A DNA stretch of 64,000 bases from Vallitalea okinawensis (GTDB taxonomy: Bacteria; Bacillota; Clostridia; Lachnospirales; PQDH01): positions 372,001-436,000 of the forward strand of contig NZ_PQDH01000002.1 of NCBI RefSeq assembly GCF_002964605.1. The letters run 5' to 3'. The position numbers and the translations under genes were made by a program. Under the pieces are notes generated by a model. It was given only the letters and a program-made list of their open reading frames with translations. It had not been told where the DNA came from and made no database searches. Each line of letters begins with the position of its first letter. The first letter of the stretch is position 1. Below, piece after piece: positions 1 to 9,409 of this stretch.

Positions 1-555
1 CTTCTCTTTTAATGCATTTGGCACAAAGACAACAACATTGCCATGCTCTTCAAATTTACCACTTACATTGGGTTCTATTTCAAAATAATCCTCTACTTCT
101 GCGCCATAATGGCTAAAATATAATTCTATGCCTGTATTAACAGGAACATTAGAAGTCTCTGTACGTGGTAATGTTCCTAGAAGCTTGAAATCTGCAGTTG
201 TCTGAAATGTCCAAGTCGATTCCAAAAACTTAAAAGTATATAGTTTATTTTTTTCCAGTTCTTTTTCTAATGTTATGAGGAAGCCATCTGCCTGTTCACT
301 AACAGTAAACTCTATTTCTGGGTTAATGGTTAATTCCTTATCAATCTGCTCAAGAGCTATTTTTTCTTCCTCTGATTGTAGTAAAAAAGTTGACTTTGTA
401 CTAATTCCAGTAGAATCTTGCTCCTGCGGAATGAGTGTATAGCCATTTCTAAAAGCTTCAGCTTTTACTTCTATACTACTATTAAATGAATTACTGTATA
501 TAGCAGTAATTAAAAGTGCACAAACTAAAACAACACTTACAATCCTCTTTTTCAT
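1..555 (-). CDS. Secreted protein with Ig-like domain (C-terminus outside window)
   Basis: The frame is open from an ATG at 555 to the window edge, so only the first 185 residues are visible. The start follows AAAGGGG about 10 nt upstream. Residues 1-20 form a signal peptide or anchor (MKKRIV then a hydrophobic run). The visible C-terminal part, with LPRTETSNVPVNTGIELYF and a segment that goes on to FEIEPNVSG, resembles a bacterial Ig-like (Big_5/SbsA type) domain as found at the N-terminus of secreted adhesins and bacterial alpha-2-macroglobulins. Which of these it is cannot be told from the fragment. Extracellular location is inferred from the signal peptide. Confidence 0.6.
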   Translation of the reverse strand, partial: MKKRIVSVVLVCALLITAIYSNSFNSSIEVKAEAFRNGYTLIPQEQDSTGISTKSTFLLQSEEEKIALEQIDKELTINPEIEFTVSEQADGFLITLEKELEKNKLYTFKFLESTWTFQTTADFKLLGTLPRTETSNVPVNTGIELYFSHYGAEVEDYFEIEPNVSGKFEEHGNVVVFVPNALKEK

Positions 556-665
556 GATAGATTGCCCCTTTCAGTATCTATTGACCTACATTTTTCTTAA
601 TGCTTTCTATACTTTAGACGAAACGGTATGAAAAAAGTTCCATAAAAAATAAAAATATATTAAGA

Positions 666-690
666 AAAGATGAGATTCCTTCTCATCTTT
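666..690 (-). terminator. Rho-independent terminator of the TPR gene
   Basis: The arms AAAGATGAG and CTCATCTTT are perfect 9-bp complements around a 7-nt loop. Read on the minus strand they are followed by TTTTCTT. The hairpin overlaps the stop codon of the TPR gene. Confidence 0.7.
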
Positions 691-1366
691 CGTATATACC
701 TAATAGTTCATCGATCTCTTTACTTTTTTTAACTTGTTTTAGATGTAATAATGTTCTATAAATATGAATTGCATTTTGCAGTTGATTGTTTGCTAAGTAT
801 ACCTTCATTATTCTCAAAAGAATTGCTTGATCTGGTTTAAAGTATGGTTGATATAAACCTATGTCTAAGGCTCTATCAAGGTAATTAACAGCTGATTGAT
901 AATCCTCGATATTATAATAATAAAAACCTATCCTACCTAATGCCTCCAAGCGCTCTGACTCAGATAAAAAGGACTCCTCTAATCCCTTCTCAAGATGCTT
1001 AATACCTTTACAATAATAATCGTGAGATTTTTTAAATTCCCCAATCTCAGAATAGAGTTTAGCTACCTCTTCTAAAACCAATATCTCATCTTCTTTAGAT
1101 AAATAATCACTATTTAATACTTCAATATAGAGATCAATGGCTTTATGTTTATTCCTACTCTTTCTTGCTTTTTTTAATCTAGCTTCTGATCTATTATGGG
1201 GAGTTATCCAGTCTTTGACTTTATAAATATAACCAATAAGAATCAGTAGTGGAATCTGTATCCAAAGTGGCAGTATGCTAGTATCTTTTAGCATACTGCC
1301 AAAAGCTATTACTAATAAAAACAATACAATCTCAATAAGGCATCCTATTCCTTTTGAATACTTCAT
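683..1366 (-). CDS. Membrane-anchored TPR repeat protein
   Basis: A 227-residue protein. Residues about 8-45 form two hydrophobic segments (CLIEIVLFLLVIAFG and ILPLWIQIPLLILIGYIY). The rest is helical with TPR-like repeats, such as the stretch around YYYNIEDYQSAVNYLDRALD and the one around EFKKSHDYYCKG. TPR domains mediate protein-protein contacts, and here the domain would face the cytoplasm, but partners are unknown. An upstream in-frame TTG at 1378 lies inside the ribosome binding site; I chose the ATG at 1366 because GGAGG sits 5 nt before it. A perfect 11-bp inverted repeat lies inside the coding region at 1269-1300, between the two membrane segments. Confidence 0.7.
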   Translation of the reverse strand: MKYSKGIGCLIEIVLFLLVIAFGSMLKDTSILPLWIQIPLLILIGYIYKVKDWITPHNRSEARLKKARKSRNKHKAIDLYIEVLNSDYLSKEDEILVLEEVAKLYSEIGEFKKSHDYYCKGIKHLEKGLEESFLSESERLEALGRIGFYYYNIEDYQSAVNYLDRALDIGLYQPYFKPDQAILLRIMKVYLANNQLQNAIHIYRTLLHLKQVKKSKEIDELLGIYER

Positions 1367-1472
1367 TAGTACCTCCAACTCTACTTCAAATGTGTATCAG
1401 AAATACAATCCAATATATTTATTATAACCAAAAACCATCATTATACATTAATACCATTTTAGTCTATAACAT

Positions 1473-2537
1473 CTACTTATCCAGTCTAAAAGTCATCTTT
1501 ACAGGATTATGATCTGAGTTTTGAAATTCTAATGAAATGCCTTCAACTTCTTGTATCTCTATATTAGGAGATACTAAAAACCCATCAATAATAGACACAT
1601 AATTTTCGCCTTTTACATAAGGTGCTTCGTTTGTTCTATTAGTTGGCACTCTTGGATCTGCTCCCCAATTAAATCCTTCAGGAGTAAAATCATCTGGTAT
1701 ATCCTTTAACCAATCCGGCCATGGTAAGTTATTCTCAAAGACAGCTTGATCAACTCCTGGTAATAGGTGATTCCAATCGCCCCCAACTACTATGTAATTC
1801 CCATTCTGATATTCGTCTGTAAGGCATTCTTTTAAATAAGTCAATTGTTGCGCCCTGATGACTCCACCCTTATCATAAGCAGAAAGATGCGAATTGATAA
1901 CAACTAATTCTTTCCCATCTTCAATTGGTATTCTACTTTCTAAGAAGCAACGATCCAGTAACGCTAATTGTCTTGGCCATTTTTCTTTTCCTGGGTATTG
2001 ATACCTAATTGCTGAAGATACATCATATTGAGAGAAGGTTGCTAATCCTGATTCTACGTAGCCATGAGGCTTTGTAATGGGTATAGGCACCCATGGTACT
2101 TTGTAATTAGTAGCATAGCTAGCATTATATCCTATTAGATTTTCCTTTAAGAGTTCGTATTGATTCACTTGGTGACTTCTTGTAGCATCAATATCCATCT
2201 CTTGAATAAGTATAAATGAAGGTTGTTGATCCACTAGAAAGCTGGTTATTTCAGTTAGATTCTCTATTGTATTATCCTTACTGTTAGACCTTGATCCTGT
2301 TCCTCCATCCATAAAAAAATCCTGATCTTGATCCAGACCACAATAGCCTATATTGTAGGTTATGATGGATAAAGTATCTTCTAAAGTTAAAACAGATTGC
2401 TGATTGTTTTCAATGTTCAATATCTCTATTTCTTCCGGTTTATAATCCGTTACAGTCATAAACAATAAATATAAAGACACGATACCAGCTAAAAACAAAG
2501 TTATAAACATCACTTTTCTTACAATTGATTTGACCAA
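1473..2537 (-). CDS. Membrane-anchored endonuclease/exonuclease/phosphatase (EEP) family protein
   Basis: 354 residues with one N-terminal membrane segment (about 8-28), so the catalytic domain is probably outside the membrane. EEP fold motifs appear in order: TYNIGY (about 60), the metal-binding glutamate in IQEMD (about 113), NSHLSAYD, GGDWNH, and SDHNPV near the C-terminus. The family cleaves phosphodiester or phosphomonoester bonds in nucleic acids, phospholipids or inositol phosphates; the substrate cannot be deduced. The start is TTG, with GGGGG 7 nt upstream; no ATG with a usable site exists nearby. It lies 22 nt downstream of the MATE exporter gene and is probably co-transcribed. Confidence 0.75.
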   Translation of the reverse strand: MVKSIVRKVMFITLFLAGIVSLYLLFMTVTDYKPEEIEILNIENNQQSVLTLEDTLSIITYNIGYCGLDQDQDFFMDGGTGSRSNSKDNTIENLTEITSFLVDQQPSFILIQEMDIDATRSHQVNQYELLKENLIGYNASYATNYKVPWVPIPITKPHGYVESGLATFSQYDVSSAIRYQYPGKEKWPRQLALLDRCFLESRIPIEDGKELVVINSHLSAYDKGGVIRAQQLTYLKECLTDEYQNGNYIVVGGDWNHLLPGVDQAVFENNLPWPDWLKDIPDDFTPEGFNWGADPRVPTNRTNEAPYVKGENYVSIIDGFLVSPNIEIQEVEGISLEFQNSDHNPVKMTFRLDK

Positions 2538-2559
2538 TATACATCCCCCTATAATCTAT

Positions 2560-3936
2560 TTAATCAAAAGCTTCGTGAACAACGGCTTTATCCATCCATG
2601 CCCCCTTTTTATAATAATAATACATAAATAGAAAACTAACCACAAAAGATAAACCCATTCCTAACCATACCCCTTTAACCCCCAGCGTCGTAAAGGATAA
2701 GATGTATGCAAATGGTACTCTAAATCCCCACAAGCAGATGAGACTCAACCACATGGATAAAGATGCTGCTCCTGCTCCTTGAAAAACATGAGACATGACC
2801 ATCCTGCATGCAACAAAGGCAAAAAATAAGGTCACACCATAGACGTAGTATCTCCCTAACTCGACAACTGCATGATCTACATCAAATAATGTAAAGAAAG
2901 CTGTTGGGAAAAGTGCTAAAATACCTCCTAAAACTAGAAGTATTACGAATACAGACTTCATGGCATATTTGCCACTTTCATAAGCACGTTCTTTTTTCCC
3001 TGCACCGAGATTCTGTCCGACCATGGAATTAGCAGCCTGGGAAAGCCCTAATGCTGGCATGAATAGCAGTGAATCCAATCTTGAACCAATACCATGTACT
3101 GCAGTTGCTATTTCACCAAAGCTATTGACTCTTGCAATGATAACTGTTCCTCCAAGACTAATAGCAGCTTGAGAAATACTTGATGGTATACCTATTTTAA
3201 ATAGTTGTCTCGTAATCTCCCAATCAACTTTGAAATGCTTCAAGTTCATTTTTAAAAAAGTCTTCCCTCGTACTACAACATAAAAGATATAAATTGAAGC
3301 AATTAATCGTGAAAAAACTGTGGCATAGGCTGCCCCAGCAACACCTAGCTCTGGGAACCCCCACCATCCAAATATTAAAAAGGGGTCCAAAATCATATTA
3401 AGTATACCTGATAGAATCCCCGCTATCATAGGCGTTCTCGTATCACCCACCCCACGTAGTATACCACTCATGATAAAGAATATAAACATGAACAGCATAC
3501 CTACCATAATAATAATAAAATATTCTTTTGCGACTGGCATAATATGATCCGGTGTCTGAAGTAGTCTGAATAAAGGTCCTTGAAATAAGATACCTGCTAA
3601 TACAAAAAATAAGGCAACTGCTCCCACAACAATTAAAGAAGTATAGGTGACTTCTTCCACTTTCTCAAACTTTTTTGCACCATAATATTGTGCAGCTAAT
3701 GTGGCTGAACCTACACCCAACCCTGCCGCTAAAGATACTAGTACAATAATTACGGAAAATGAGATGGTGACGGCTGCTATGGCTTCAGTACTATTTTCCA
3801 ACTTACCAACCCAAAAGGTGTCAGCCATGTTGTAGGCGACTTGAATGAGATTTCCAATCATAATTGGCCATGCTAATAGCCATAAATTCTTTTTAATACT
3901 TCCCTCAGTAGCATCAATATTTCCTCTTTTTTTCAT
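2560..3936 (-). CDS. MATE family multidrug/metabolite efflux protein
   Basis: 458 residues and about 12 hydrophobic segments, the normal size for the family. The N-terminus (TEGSIKKNLWLLAWPIMIGN followed by NMADTFWVGKL) is the classical MATE signature, and the second half repeats it (LFKIGIPSSISQAAISLGGT, then GLSQAANSMVGQNLGAGKK). MATE proteins export cationic drugs or metabolites driven by Na+ or H+ gradients across the cytoplasmic membrane. The start ATG has AAAGGA 8 nt upstream. First gene of a likely two-gene operon with the EEP protein. The substrate is unknown. Confidence 0.9.
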   Translation of the reverse strand: MKKRGNIDATEGSIKKNLWLLAWPIMIGNLIQVAYNMADTFWVGKLENSTEAIAAVTISFSVIIVLVSLAAGLGVGSATLAAQYYGAKKFEKVEEVTYTSLIVVGAVALFFVLAGILFQGPLFRLLQTPDHIMPVAKEYFIIIMVGMLFMFIFFIMSGILRGVGDTRTPMIAGILSGILNMILDPFLIFGWWGFPELGVAGAAYATVFSRLIASIYIFYVVVRGKTFLKMNLKHFKVDWEITRQLFKIGIPSSISQAAISLGGTVIIARVNSFGEIATAVHGIGSRLDSLLFMPALGLSQAANSMVGQNLGAGKKERAYESGKYAMKSVFVILLVLGGILALFPTAFFTLFDVDHAVVELGRYYVYGVTLFFAFVACRMVMSHVFQGAGAASLSMWLSLICLWGFRVPFAYILSFTTLGVKGVWLGMGLSFVVSFLFMYYYYKKGAWMDKAVVHEAFD

Positions 3937-4061
3937 TAGTTAATCCTTTCATATCCTCATCAAACATTTACATATATATTAACAAATTCTTCTATCATAA
4001 TCTATTATAGACTATTTCTAATGACAAAAATAGTTTTAATTCATTTTATAGAATTTGCATT

Positions 4062-4115
4062 AAGTGGCTAAGGTCACATTAAACTGAAATAGGAAAGTAC
4101 GGTTCCTTCTTACAC
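4062..4115 (+). repeat. Dispersed intergenic repeat, copy A
   Basis: The core matches copies at 9926-10010 and 47854-47960 in the same orientation: AAGTGGCTAA, a short complementary CAC, then ATTAAACTG and TAGGAAAGTA followed by GGTTCCTT. This copy is shorter than B and lacks the distal TACTTTCC arm. It lies between the GH26 terminator and the MATE gene. No coding potential is seen. Confidence 0.55.
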
Positions 4116-4117
4116 TA

Positions 4118-4151
4118 TAAAAAATCAGCCTAGCTTATGCAATCTAGACTG
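4118..4151 (-). terminator. Terminator of the Csp-GH26 operon
   Basis: On the minus strand the arms CAGTCTAG and CTAGGCTG pair (one G-U) around a 10-nt loop, followed by a T-tract (complement of 4118-4124). It lies just after the GH26 stop codon. Confidence 0.7.
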
Positions 4152-4163
4152 TGTTGTTCTTAC

Positions 4164-5741
4164 TTATCGATATGCTTCTAGTCTATCTTTGAAAATGTCT
4201 TTTATCGCCTCATTTTCATCCAGACGGTATATTCTAGCTGGTTGCTTATCTGCATCCCAGTCAATACCATTCCACCATATAGCTACTTTAACATGATCAT
4301 AGTGATCAATCCTATCAAACATATCATTAATCCACTTAACCTTATCACCACCTACTGAATTAGAGCCAAATTCTGTAATCATAAAGGGTTTATTAAACAC
4401 TTCCATGTACTCATCATAAAGGGGGTCATAGATGGCTTTGAATTCTCTCCAATTTTCTCCTGTATAGTAGGTCCCAGTATTGTATCCTGTTAAGCCAATG
4501 ATATCCACATACTCATCTCCAGGGTAATAATTCAAATAATGATTCCATTTGAAATTCGGGAATGAAATATCATTTGGATTCCAAACCCAGAGTACATTAT
4601 CTACACCTTCATCTTCGAATATTCTGTAGATGTATTGCCACACCGCTTTATATAGACTAGTATCCTTAGATGAGTAATAGCTAGAGTAAACGCACCAATC
4701 ACCATTCATTTCATTATTTAAACGGAATAAAACAGGGTGCCCAAATCTCTTCATCTGTTTAGCGTATTCTATAATAAAATTATCATGCTGACCATCTAAG
4801 ATCTCATATGTAATACTAGCGTTATCCCTTCCATCTAAGAACATAGTTTGGAGAGTTAGTTCGACGACTCTTCCATGCTCATAAGCATTTTTCATCTCTT
4901 TCATGGGAAACCCCTCACTGGATAGGGACTGGTATTTTAATAAAAAGTCGAAGGTAAAGTTCAACTCGCTTTCTAAATTACTAAGAAACTCAAAACTTTG
5001 GGGTGCTGAGTTCTCAAATATCCCCCATGTTAAAGTGCTATCATCCGCAAAATATTGTTTATAAAATGCTGCTGTTTCTTTGTTCCAATCTCTTTTTTTA
5101 TTCTTAAAGGTAGTTGTAAACTGAGGAGTACCTTTTCTTTCTATAAGTTTAAAGCTTTCAAGAAAACTCATATAATCTTCTTGATTATTAAAAGGTACCG
5201 TTGACTTTATGAATACTGTGTAGACTTCCTCCTCATTCTTTACGATATCTGCACTAACATAATAATTCTTATCATTATGAACTCTTTGAAGCTTATCTCG
5301 TTGCCACATTAATAGTGATACATCCATACCATTAATGGACACTTCTTGTTGCACCACCTTCTTATGGTCTCTCTTATTTTCAAGAAATTGATTACTATAA
5401 TTGGTATAAACGAAAGGTGAATTAATCGTATCACTGAAATTATCATAATAGATCTCAATCTGTTTATCCTCATCTACTATAACAGTCCTAATAGGAGCTA
5501 AGGATAAATCAACCTTCATTTCCTTAGGATATTTTAATGTATAACCTGAGGAAAAGTCTATTAGCCTATAATGCAGGTCATCAGAAGATTCAATGATCTT
5601 TATATCGTCGTCTTCAGTAAAATTTGCTTCCCTAACTATTTCATTGTTCTTAATATAGTAAACATCCTGTTGCTTGTTAATTTGTCGCAGAATTATAGGC
5701 GTGATCAGGCAACCAATCAAACATACCACTAATATCGTCAT
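4164..5741 (-). CDS. Membrane-anchored GH26-type glycoside hydrolase (beta-mannanase-like)
   Basis: 525 residues. Residues about 1-18 are a signal anchor. A roughly 200-residue N-terminal domain of unknown type is followed by a GH26-like TIM barrel: the acid/base glutamate in RLNNEMNGDW, VLWVWNPND, and the nucleophile glutamate in MITEFGSN. GH26 enzymes cleave beta-1,4-mannan or related glucans outside the cell; the exact substrate is unknown. It lies 22 nt after two S8 protease genes. The ATG has no ribosome binding site at a normal distance; GGTGA lies 18 nt upstream but only 6 nt before an in-frame ATT at 5753, which would add VIAKK-like residues and a typical positively charged N-terminus. 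Initiation at ATT is possible but unproven. Confidence 0.75.
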   Translation of the reverse strand: MTILVVCLIGCLITPIILRQINKQQDVYYIKNNEIVREANFTEDDDIKIIESSDDLHYRLIDFSSGYTLKYPKEMKVDLSLAPIRTVIVDEDKQIEIYYDNFSDTINSPFVYTNYSNQFLENKRDHKKVVQQEVSINGMDVSLLMWQRDKLQRVHNDKNYYVSADIVKNEEEVYTVFIKSTVPFNNQEDYMSFLESFKLIERKGTPQFTTTFKNKKRDWNKETAAFYKQYFADDSTLTWGIFENSAPQSFEFLSNLESELNFTFDFLLKYQSLSSEGFPMKEMKNAYEHGRVVELTLQTMFLDGRDNASITYEILDGQHDNFIIEYAKQMKRFGHPVLFRLNNEMNGDWCVYSSYYSSKDTSLYKAVWQYIYRIFEDEGVDNVLWVWNPNDISFPNFKWNHYLNYYPGDEYVDIIGLTGYNTGTYYTGENWREFKAIYDPLYDEYMEVFNKPFMITEFGSNSVGGDKVKWINDMFDRIDHYDHVKVAIWWNGIDWDADKQPARIYRLDENEAIKDIFKDRLEAYR

Positions 5742-5763
5742 CTTTTTAGCAATAACAAATCAC

Positions 5764-7482
5764 CTACCCACTAATCACTCGGAATGTGTTAAACAAATCT
5801 AATTCACCATACCCCCACTCTTTATTTGGATAAATCATACCTGATCTTCTCATTGCACCTCTCGCTAAAAAAGTCTTCGCTGCAATGGTATTGATTGTCG
5901 GCTGATTTTCTTTTACAATCCCCCATTCTAATAGAAGAGCACATGCACCAGCTGTTATTGCTGCTGCTACACTGGTACCAGATAGTGCACCATATTGACC
6001 TCTTGGATAGGGACCTATAACGTTAACTCCTGGTGCAACGAGATCAGGTTTAATACGCATATCTGTTGTATATCCTCGGCTAGAAGGTACATAGAGGCTA
6101 TTGATAACCTCATTAAATGCCCCAATTGTTATTGTTCCCACACTTGCTGATGGATTAACGATGGTTGTGTCAGGACTCGATTGCAAAAATATTGTATTAT
6201 CATTGATTAAACCCCGGACGGGTAACCAGATATCAAACTCACCATTGATAATAATATCCCCATGGACAACTATGGTCCATACCCCTGGTGTTGGACTGAT
6301 TATACGAACATAAACAGCTTCTTCACCTGTACGTTCTTCAATTAATTCATAGTTAACTAGAATTTCTGTAGATTCAAGGGGAAACTCCATCCTTTGCCAC
6401 TCCCCGGACTTAAAGGGTACTTTCCCTGTGCTAGCCCCACTAGGTGAAATAAACTCAACCGTTAACTCGTCAGGTAGGCGACTCCACATATTGATAAACA
6501 AACCTCGCTCATCATCAGAAATATTTAGCTGAACCTCTTTGGTTCTCTCATCTCCCTCAAAAATTCCATGATAATGATGGGATGCATCAGCTTCATTTCC
6601 AGCAGCAATTACACTGATGACACCATACAAACTACCGTAATCTGCAAACTCTCTCTCAAGAAAAACCGTACCGTTATGAGGTCCTTCATTAGATCCCCCT
6701 GCAAACAATACTACAAGAGGTTGATCAAATTCTCTTGATTTCTTCACGAGATAATTCAAGCCTTGCATGATATCGTTTGATTGAAAAGCAATAGCATCCT
6801 CCTTTACCTGATAATAATCCAATAAGCACTTCTTAGCAGGCTTTAACTTAACAATCACTAGATCCGAATCTGGTGCTGCACCACTGAAATTCTTACTCCT
6901 ATTAGGTCTACCTGCCGCAACCCCAGCAATAAAAGTCCCATGACCAACTTCATCAGTGGTTGGTACTACTTCTAAAGGGTTCTCTGCTTGCAATGCCTCG
7001 TTTATTTTCTCCTTTGAATATTCCACTCCATATTGAAAGCCATCCGGAGGATTTCCAGTTTCTGTCTGATCCCATATACTCAAGATCTTGCTGGTATTAT
7101 CCTCATAAACAAAAGCTTCATGGGTATAATCAATCCCTGAGTCAATAATGCCTATGATAACGCCCCTACCTGATAAATCCAGCGCTTTGCTCTTCAACAC
7201 AGGACCAATTCCTGCTGTTTCAATACTGCTCAAACTGGAGAGTGCATAGATATTAGGTATAGGCATGTATCTAAATTGTCGATAGAATTCTTCACAATTC
7301 TCACCATTCAACTTAATATGAAAGATATAATCTGTATCAGTCAGCTTTTGAGTACAAGCAGCTCCAACTTCTTTGGCGATATCCTCCACATCTGCTAATA
7401 GACCAAATTCATAGAGGTCAGCATAATCATTTGATTTAATAATTGCATCACAATCTATATCATTATTATTATCTTGTCTCAA
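5764..7482 (-). CDS. S8 (subtilisin-like) serine protease, Csp germination-protease type, copy 2
   Basis: 572 residues. An N-terminal prodomain (1-90) precedes the subtilase domain with an intact triad: Asp114 in IGIIDSGID, His181 in VGHGTFIAG, and Ser504 in LSGTSVAAA. The long insert between His and Ser (around LPDELTVEFISPSG) matches the jelly-roll domain known from clostridial CspB, which processes the cortex hydrolase precursor SleC during spore germination. The function is inferred from that architecture. The start is TTG with GGGGAGG 6 nt upstream. It follows its close paralogue by 21 nt and precedes the GH26 gene. No secretion signal is visible, as in Csp proteins packaged in spores. 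Confidence 0.85.
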   Translation of the reverse strand: MRQDNNNDIDCDAIIKSNDYADLYEFGLLADVEDIAKEVGAACTQKLTDTDYIFHIKLNGENCEEFYRQFRYMPIPNIYALSSLSSIETAGIGPVLKSKALDLSGRGVIIGIIDSGIDYTHEAFVYEDNTSKILSIWDQTETGNPPDGFQYGVEYSKEKINEALQAENPLEVVPTTDEVGHGTFIAGVAAGRPNRSKNFSGAAPDSDLVIVKLKPAKKCLLDYYQVKEDAIAFQSNDIMQGLNYLVKKSREFDQPLVVLFAGGSNEGPHNGTVFLEREFADYGSLYGVISVIAAGNEADASHHYHGIFEGDERTKEVQLNISDDERGLFINMWSRLPDELTVEFISPSGASTGKVPFKSGEWQRMEFPLESTEILVNYELIEERTGEEAVYVRIISPTPGVWTIVVHGDIIINGEFDIWLPVRGLINDNTIFLQSSPDTTIVNPSASVGTITIGAFNEVINSLYVPSSRGYTTDMRIKPDLVAPGVNVIGPYPRGQYGALSGTSVAAAITAGACALLLEWGIVKENQPTINTIAAKTFLARGAMRRSGMIYPNKEWGYGELDLFNTFRVISG

Positions 7483-7503
7483 AGGACTCCTCCCCTTAAC
7501 TAA

Positions 7504-9228
7504 TTACCTTTCTATAATCTTAAATGTATTTAATAAGTCTAGTTCTCCATAACCCCATTCTCTATTTGGATAAGTTATTCCAGTTCTTCTCATAGCACCT
7601 CTAGCTAAATGTGTTTTTGCAGCCATTGTGTTTAATGCTGGCTGATTACCTTTAATAATACCCCATTCTAATAAAAGAGCGCTGGCTCCAGCAGTCATAG
7701 CAGCTGATACACTGGTCCCTGACATAACACCATATTGATCTTTTGGATAAGGACCAAAAACATTAACTCCAGGTGCAACGATATCAGGCTTAACAAGGTT
7801 TTCGGTTGTATAACCTCGACTTGAAGGTACATAGATACTATTAATAACATCATTAAAAGCGCCCACAGTTATTGTTCTTTTATTGGCAGCTGGATTAACT
7901 ATAGTCGTATCAGGACTTGGTTTCAGAAAGATAGTATTATCATCAATTAAACCTCTAACGGGTAACCAAATATTAAATTCTTTATTAATAATAATCTCTC
8001 CATAAATGACGAGTGTCCATAATCCTGAAGTCGGATTAATTATTTTTATATATATTGCCTCCTCAGCTGTCCTTTCTTCAATTAATTCATAATCAATTAA
8101 TATCTCTGTAGATTCGATGGGGAATGCAAACTTCTGCCATTTACCAGATATTGCAGGAACTCTATCTGTGGTTTCTCCGCTAGGCGAAATTATCTCAATT
8201 TCTAATTCATCCGGAAGACGACTCCATAGGCTTATAAAAAGTCCCCTTTCCATCTCTGCAATATTTAATTGAACCTCCTTTCTCTTTTCCTTCTTTTCAA
8301 AAACACCGTGAAAGTGATGTGATGCATTAGCTTCATTGCCAGCCGCTAAAACTATAATAACACCGTATGATCTACCCATTTCTGCGAATACTCTTTCAGG
8401 CAAAGCATCTCCATTATGTGGACCTTCATTTGATGCCCCTGTAAATAATACAACGACAGGTCTTTTTAATTCCCTAGCTTTTTTTATGATATAATTTAAT
8501 CCTTGCAAAATATCATTAGACTGAAAAGCAATTGCATCTTCCTTTACTTCAAAAAATTCCAGAATGCATTTTTTTGATTCTTTAAGTTTTACAATTATTA
8601 AATCTGCATTAGGTGCTGCACCACTAAAATTTTTCTTTCTGTTTGGTCTTCCTGCTGATATACCCGCAATATAAGTCCCATGACCTATTTCATCACCTGT
8701 TGGTACAAGTGATAAGGGTGTTTCGGATTCTAAAGCTTCATTTATTTGCTCATCTGTATACTCTGTTCCATATTGAAATCCATCTGGTGGACTTCCAGCT
8801 TGGGTCTGGTCCCATATACTTATAATCTTGCTTGTATTATCTTCATAAATAAATGCTTCATGAGTATAATCTATACCAGTATCTATAATCCCAATGATTA
8901 CACCATTACCTGAAAGATCTAAAGCTTCACTCTTAAGCACAGGACCTATTCCAGCAGCCTCTATACTACTCAAACTCGATAGTGTGTATATATTAGGTAC
9001 TTTTAGGTATGGAATACTATTATAAAATTCTCTACATGCACCCTCCCCCACCTTAATATGAAATATATAATCCTTATCCGTAATCTTTTGTATGCATTCT
9101 GCGCCAGCTTCTTCTGCAACTTCTTCTATATCTACATCAGGTAATAACCTTAACGCGTAAATATCTACATAATCCTCTGAGGTTATTATTTCATGGCAAT
9201 TGTCTAATGCATTATTATTTTGCCTCAA
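7504..9228 (-). CDS. S8 (subtilisin-like) serine protease, Csp germination-protease type, copy 1
   Basis: 574 residues and closely similar along its whole length to the next gene, so the two arose by tandem duplication. The triad is complete: Asp in IGIIDTGID, His in IGHGTYIAG, Ser in MSGTSVSAA. The prodomain and the CspB-like insert are present. I place the start at a TTG (9228), five nucleotides after GGGGAGG. The paralogue starts the same way, with TTG then Arg-Gln. An in-frame extension to 9252 would put the ribosome binding site inside the gene. In C. difficile CspA and CspC have lost the triad; here both copies keep it, so both should be active. Confidence 0.85.
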   Translation of the reverse strand: MRQNNNALDNCHEIITSEDYVDIYALRLLPDVDIEEVAEEAGAECIQKITDKDYIFHIKVGEGACREFYNSIPYLKVPNIYTLSSLSSIEAAGIGPVLKSEALDLSGNGVIIGIIDTGIDYTHEAFIYEDNTSKIISIWDQTQAGSPPDGFQYGTEYTDEQINEALESETPLSLVPTGDEIGHGTYIAGISAGRPNRKKNFSGAAPNADLIIVKLKESKKCILEFFEVKEDAIAFQSNDILQGLNYIIKKARELKRPVVVLFTGASNEGPHNGDALPERVFAEMGRSYGVIIVLAAGNEANASHHFHGVFEKKEKRKEVQLNIAEMERGLFISLWSRLPDELEIEIISPSGETTDRVPAISGKWQKFAFPIESTEILIDYELIEERTAEEAIYIKIINPTSGLWTLVIYGEIIINKEFNIWLPVRGLIDDNTIFLKPSPDTTIVNPAANKRTITVGAFNDVINSIYVPSSRGYTTENLVKPDIVAPGVNVFGPYPKDQYGVMSGTSVSAAMTAGASALLLEWGIIKGNQPALNTMAAKTHLARGAMRRTGITYPNREWGYGELDLLNTFKIIER

Positions 9229-9269
9229 ACTCGTCCTCCCCATTAACATCAATCCGTTACTTTACCCTA

Positions 9270-9299
9270 AATATATGAGCTACAGCCTATATGTATACC
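9270..9299 (-). promoter_or_regulatory. Possible sporulation-type promoter of the Csp operon
   Basis: On the minus strand GGTATA and CATATATT are separated by 16 bp, loosely matching sigma-E/sigma-G promoters (csp genes are forespore-expressed in C. difficile). No good vegetative promoter is seen. The match is short, and this DNA is AT-rich. Confidence 0.25.
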
Positions 9300-9409
9300 A
9301 CTAACTCCAAAGCGTTTAATTTATATACCATTAGGTGCATAATATATGATATAATACTTAGGAATTAATTTAGATTAAATATATTAACAACACGAAAGGA
9401 AGAAGTTGA

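Noticed and set aside
6101-6313. Plus-strand open frames inside the protease, hisS and GH2 genes
   Set aside because: They are antisense shadows of well-supported genes, without start signals.
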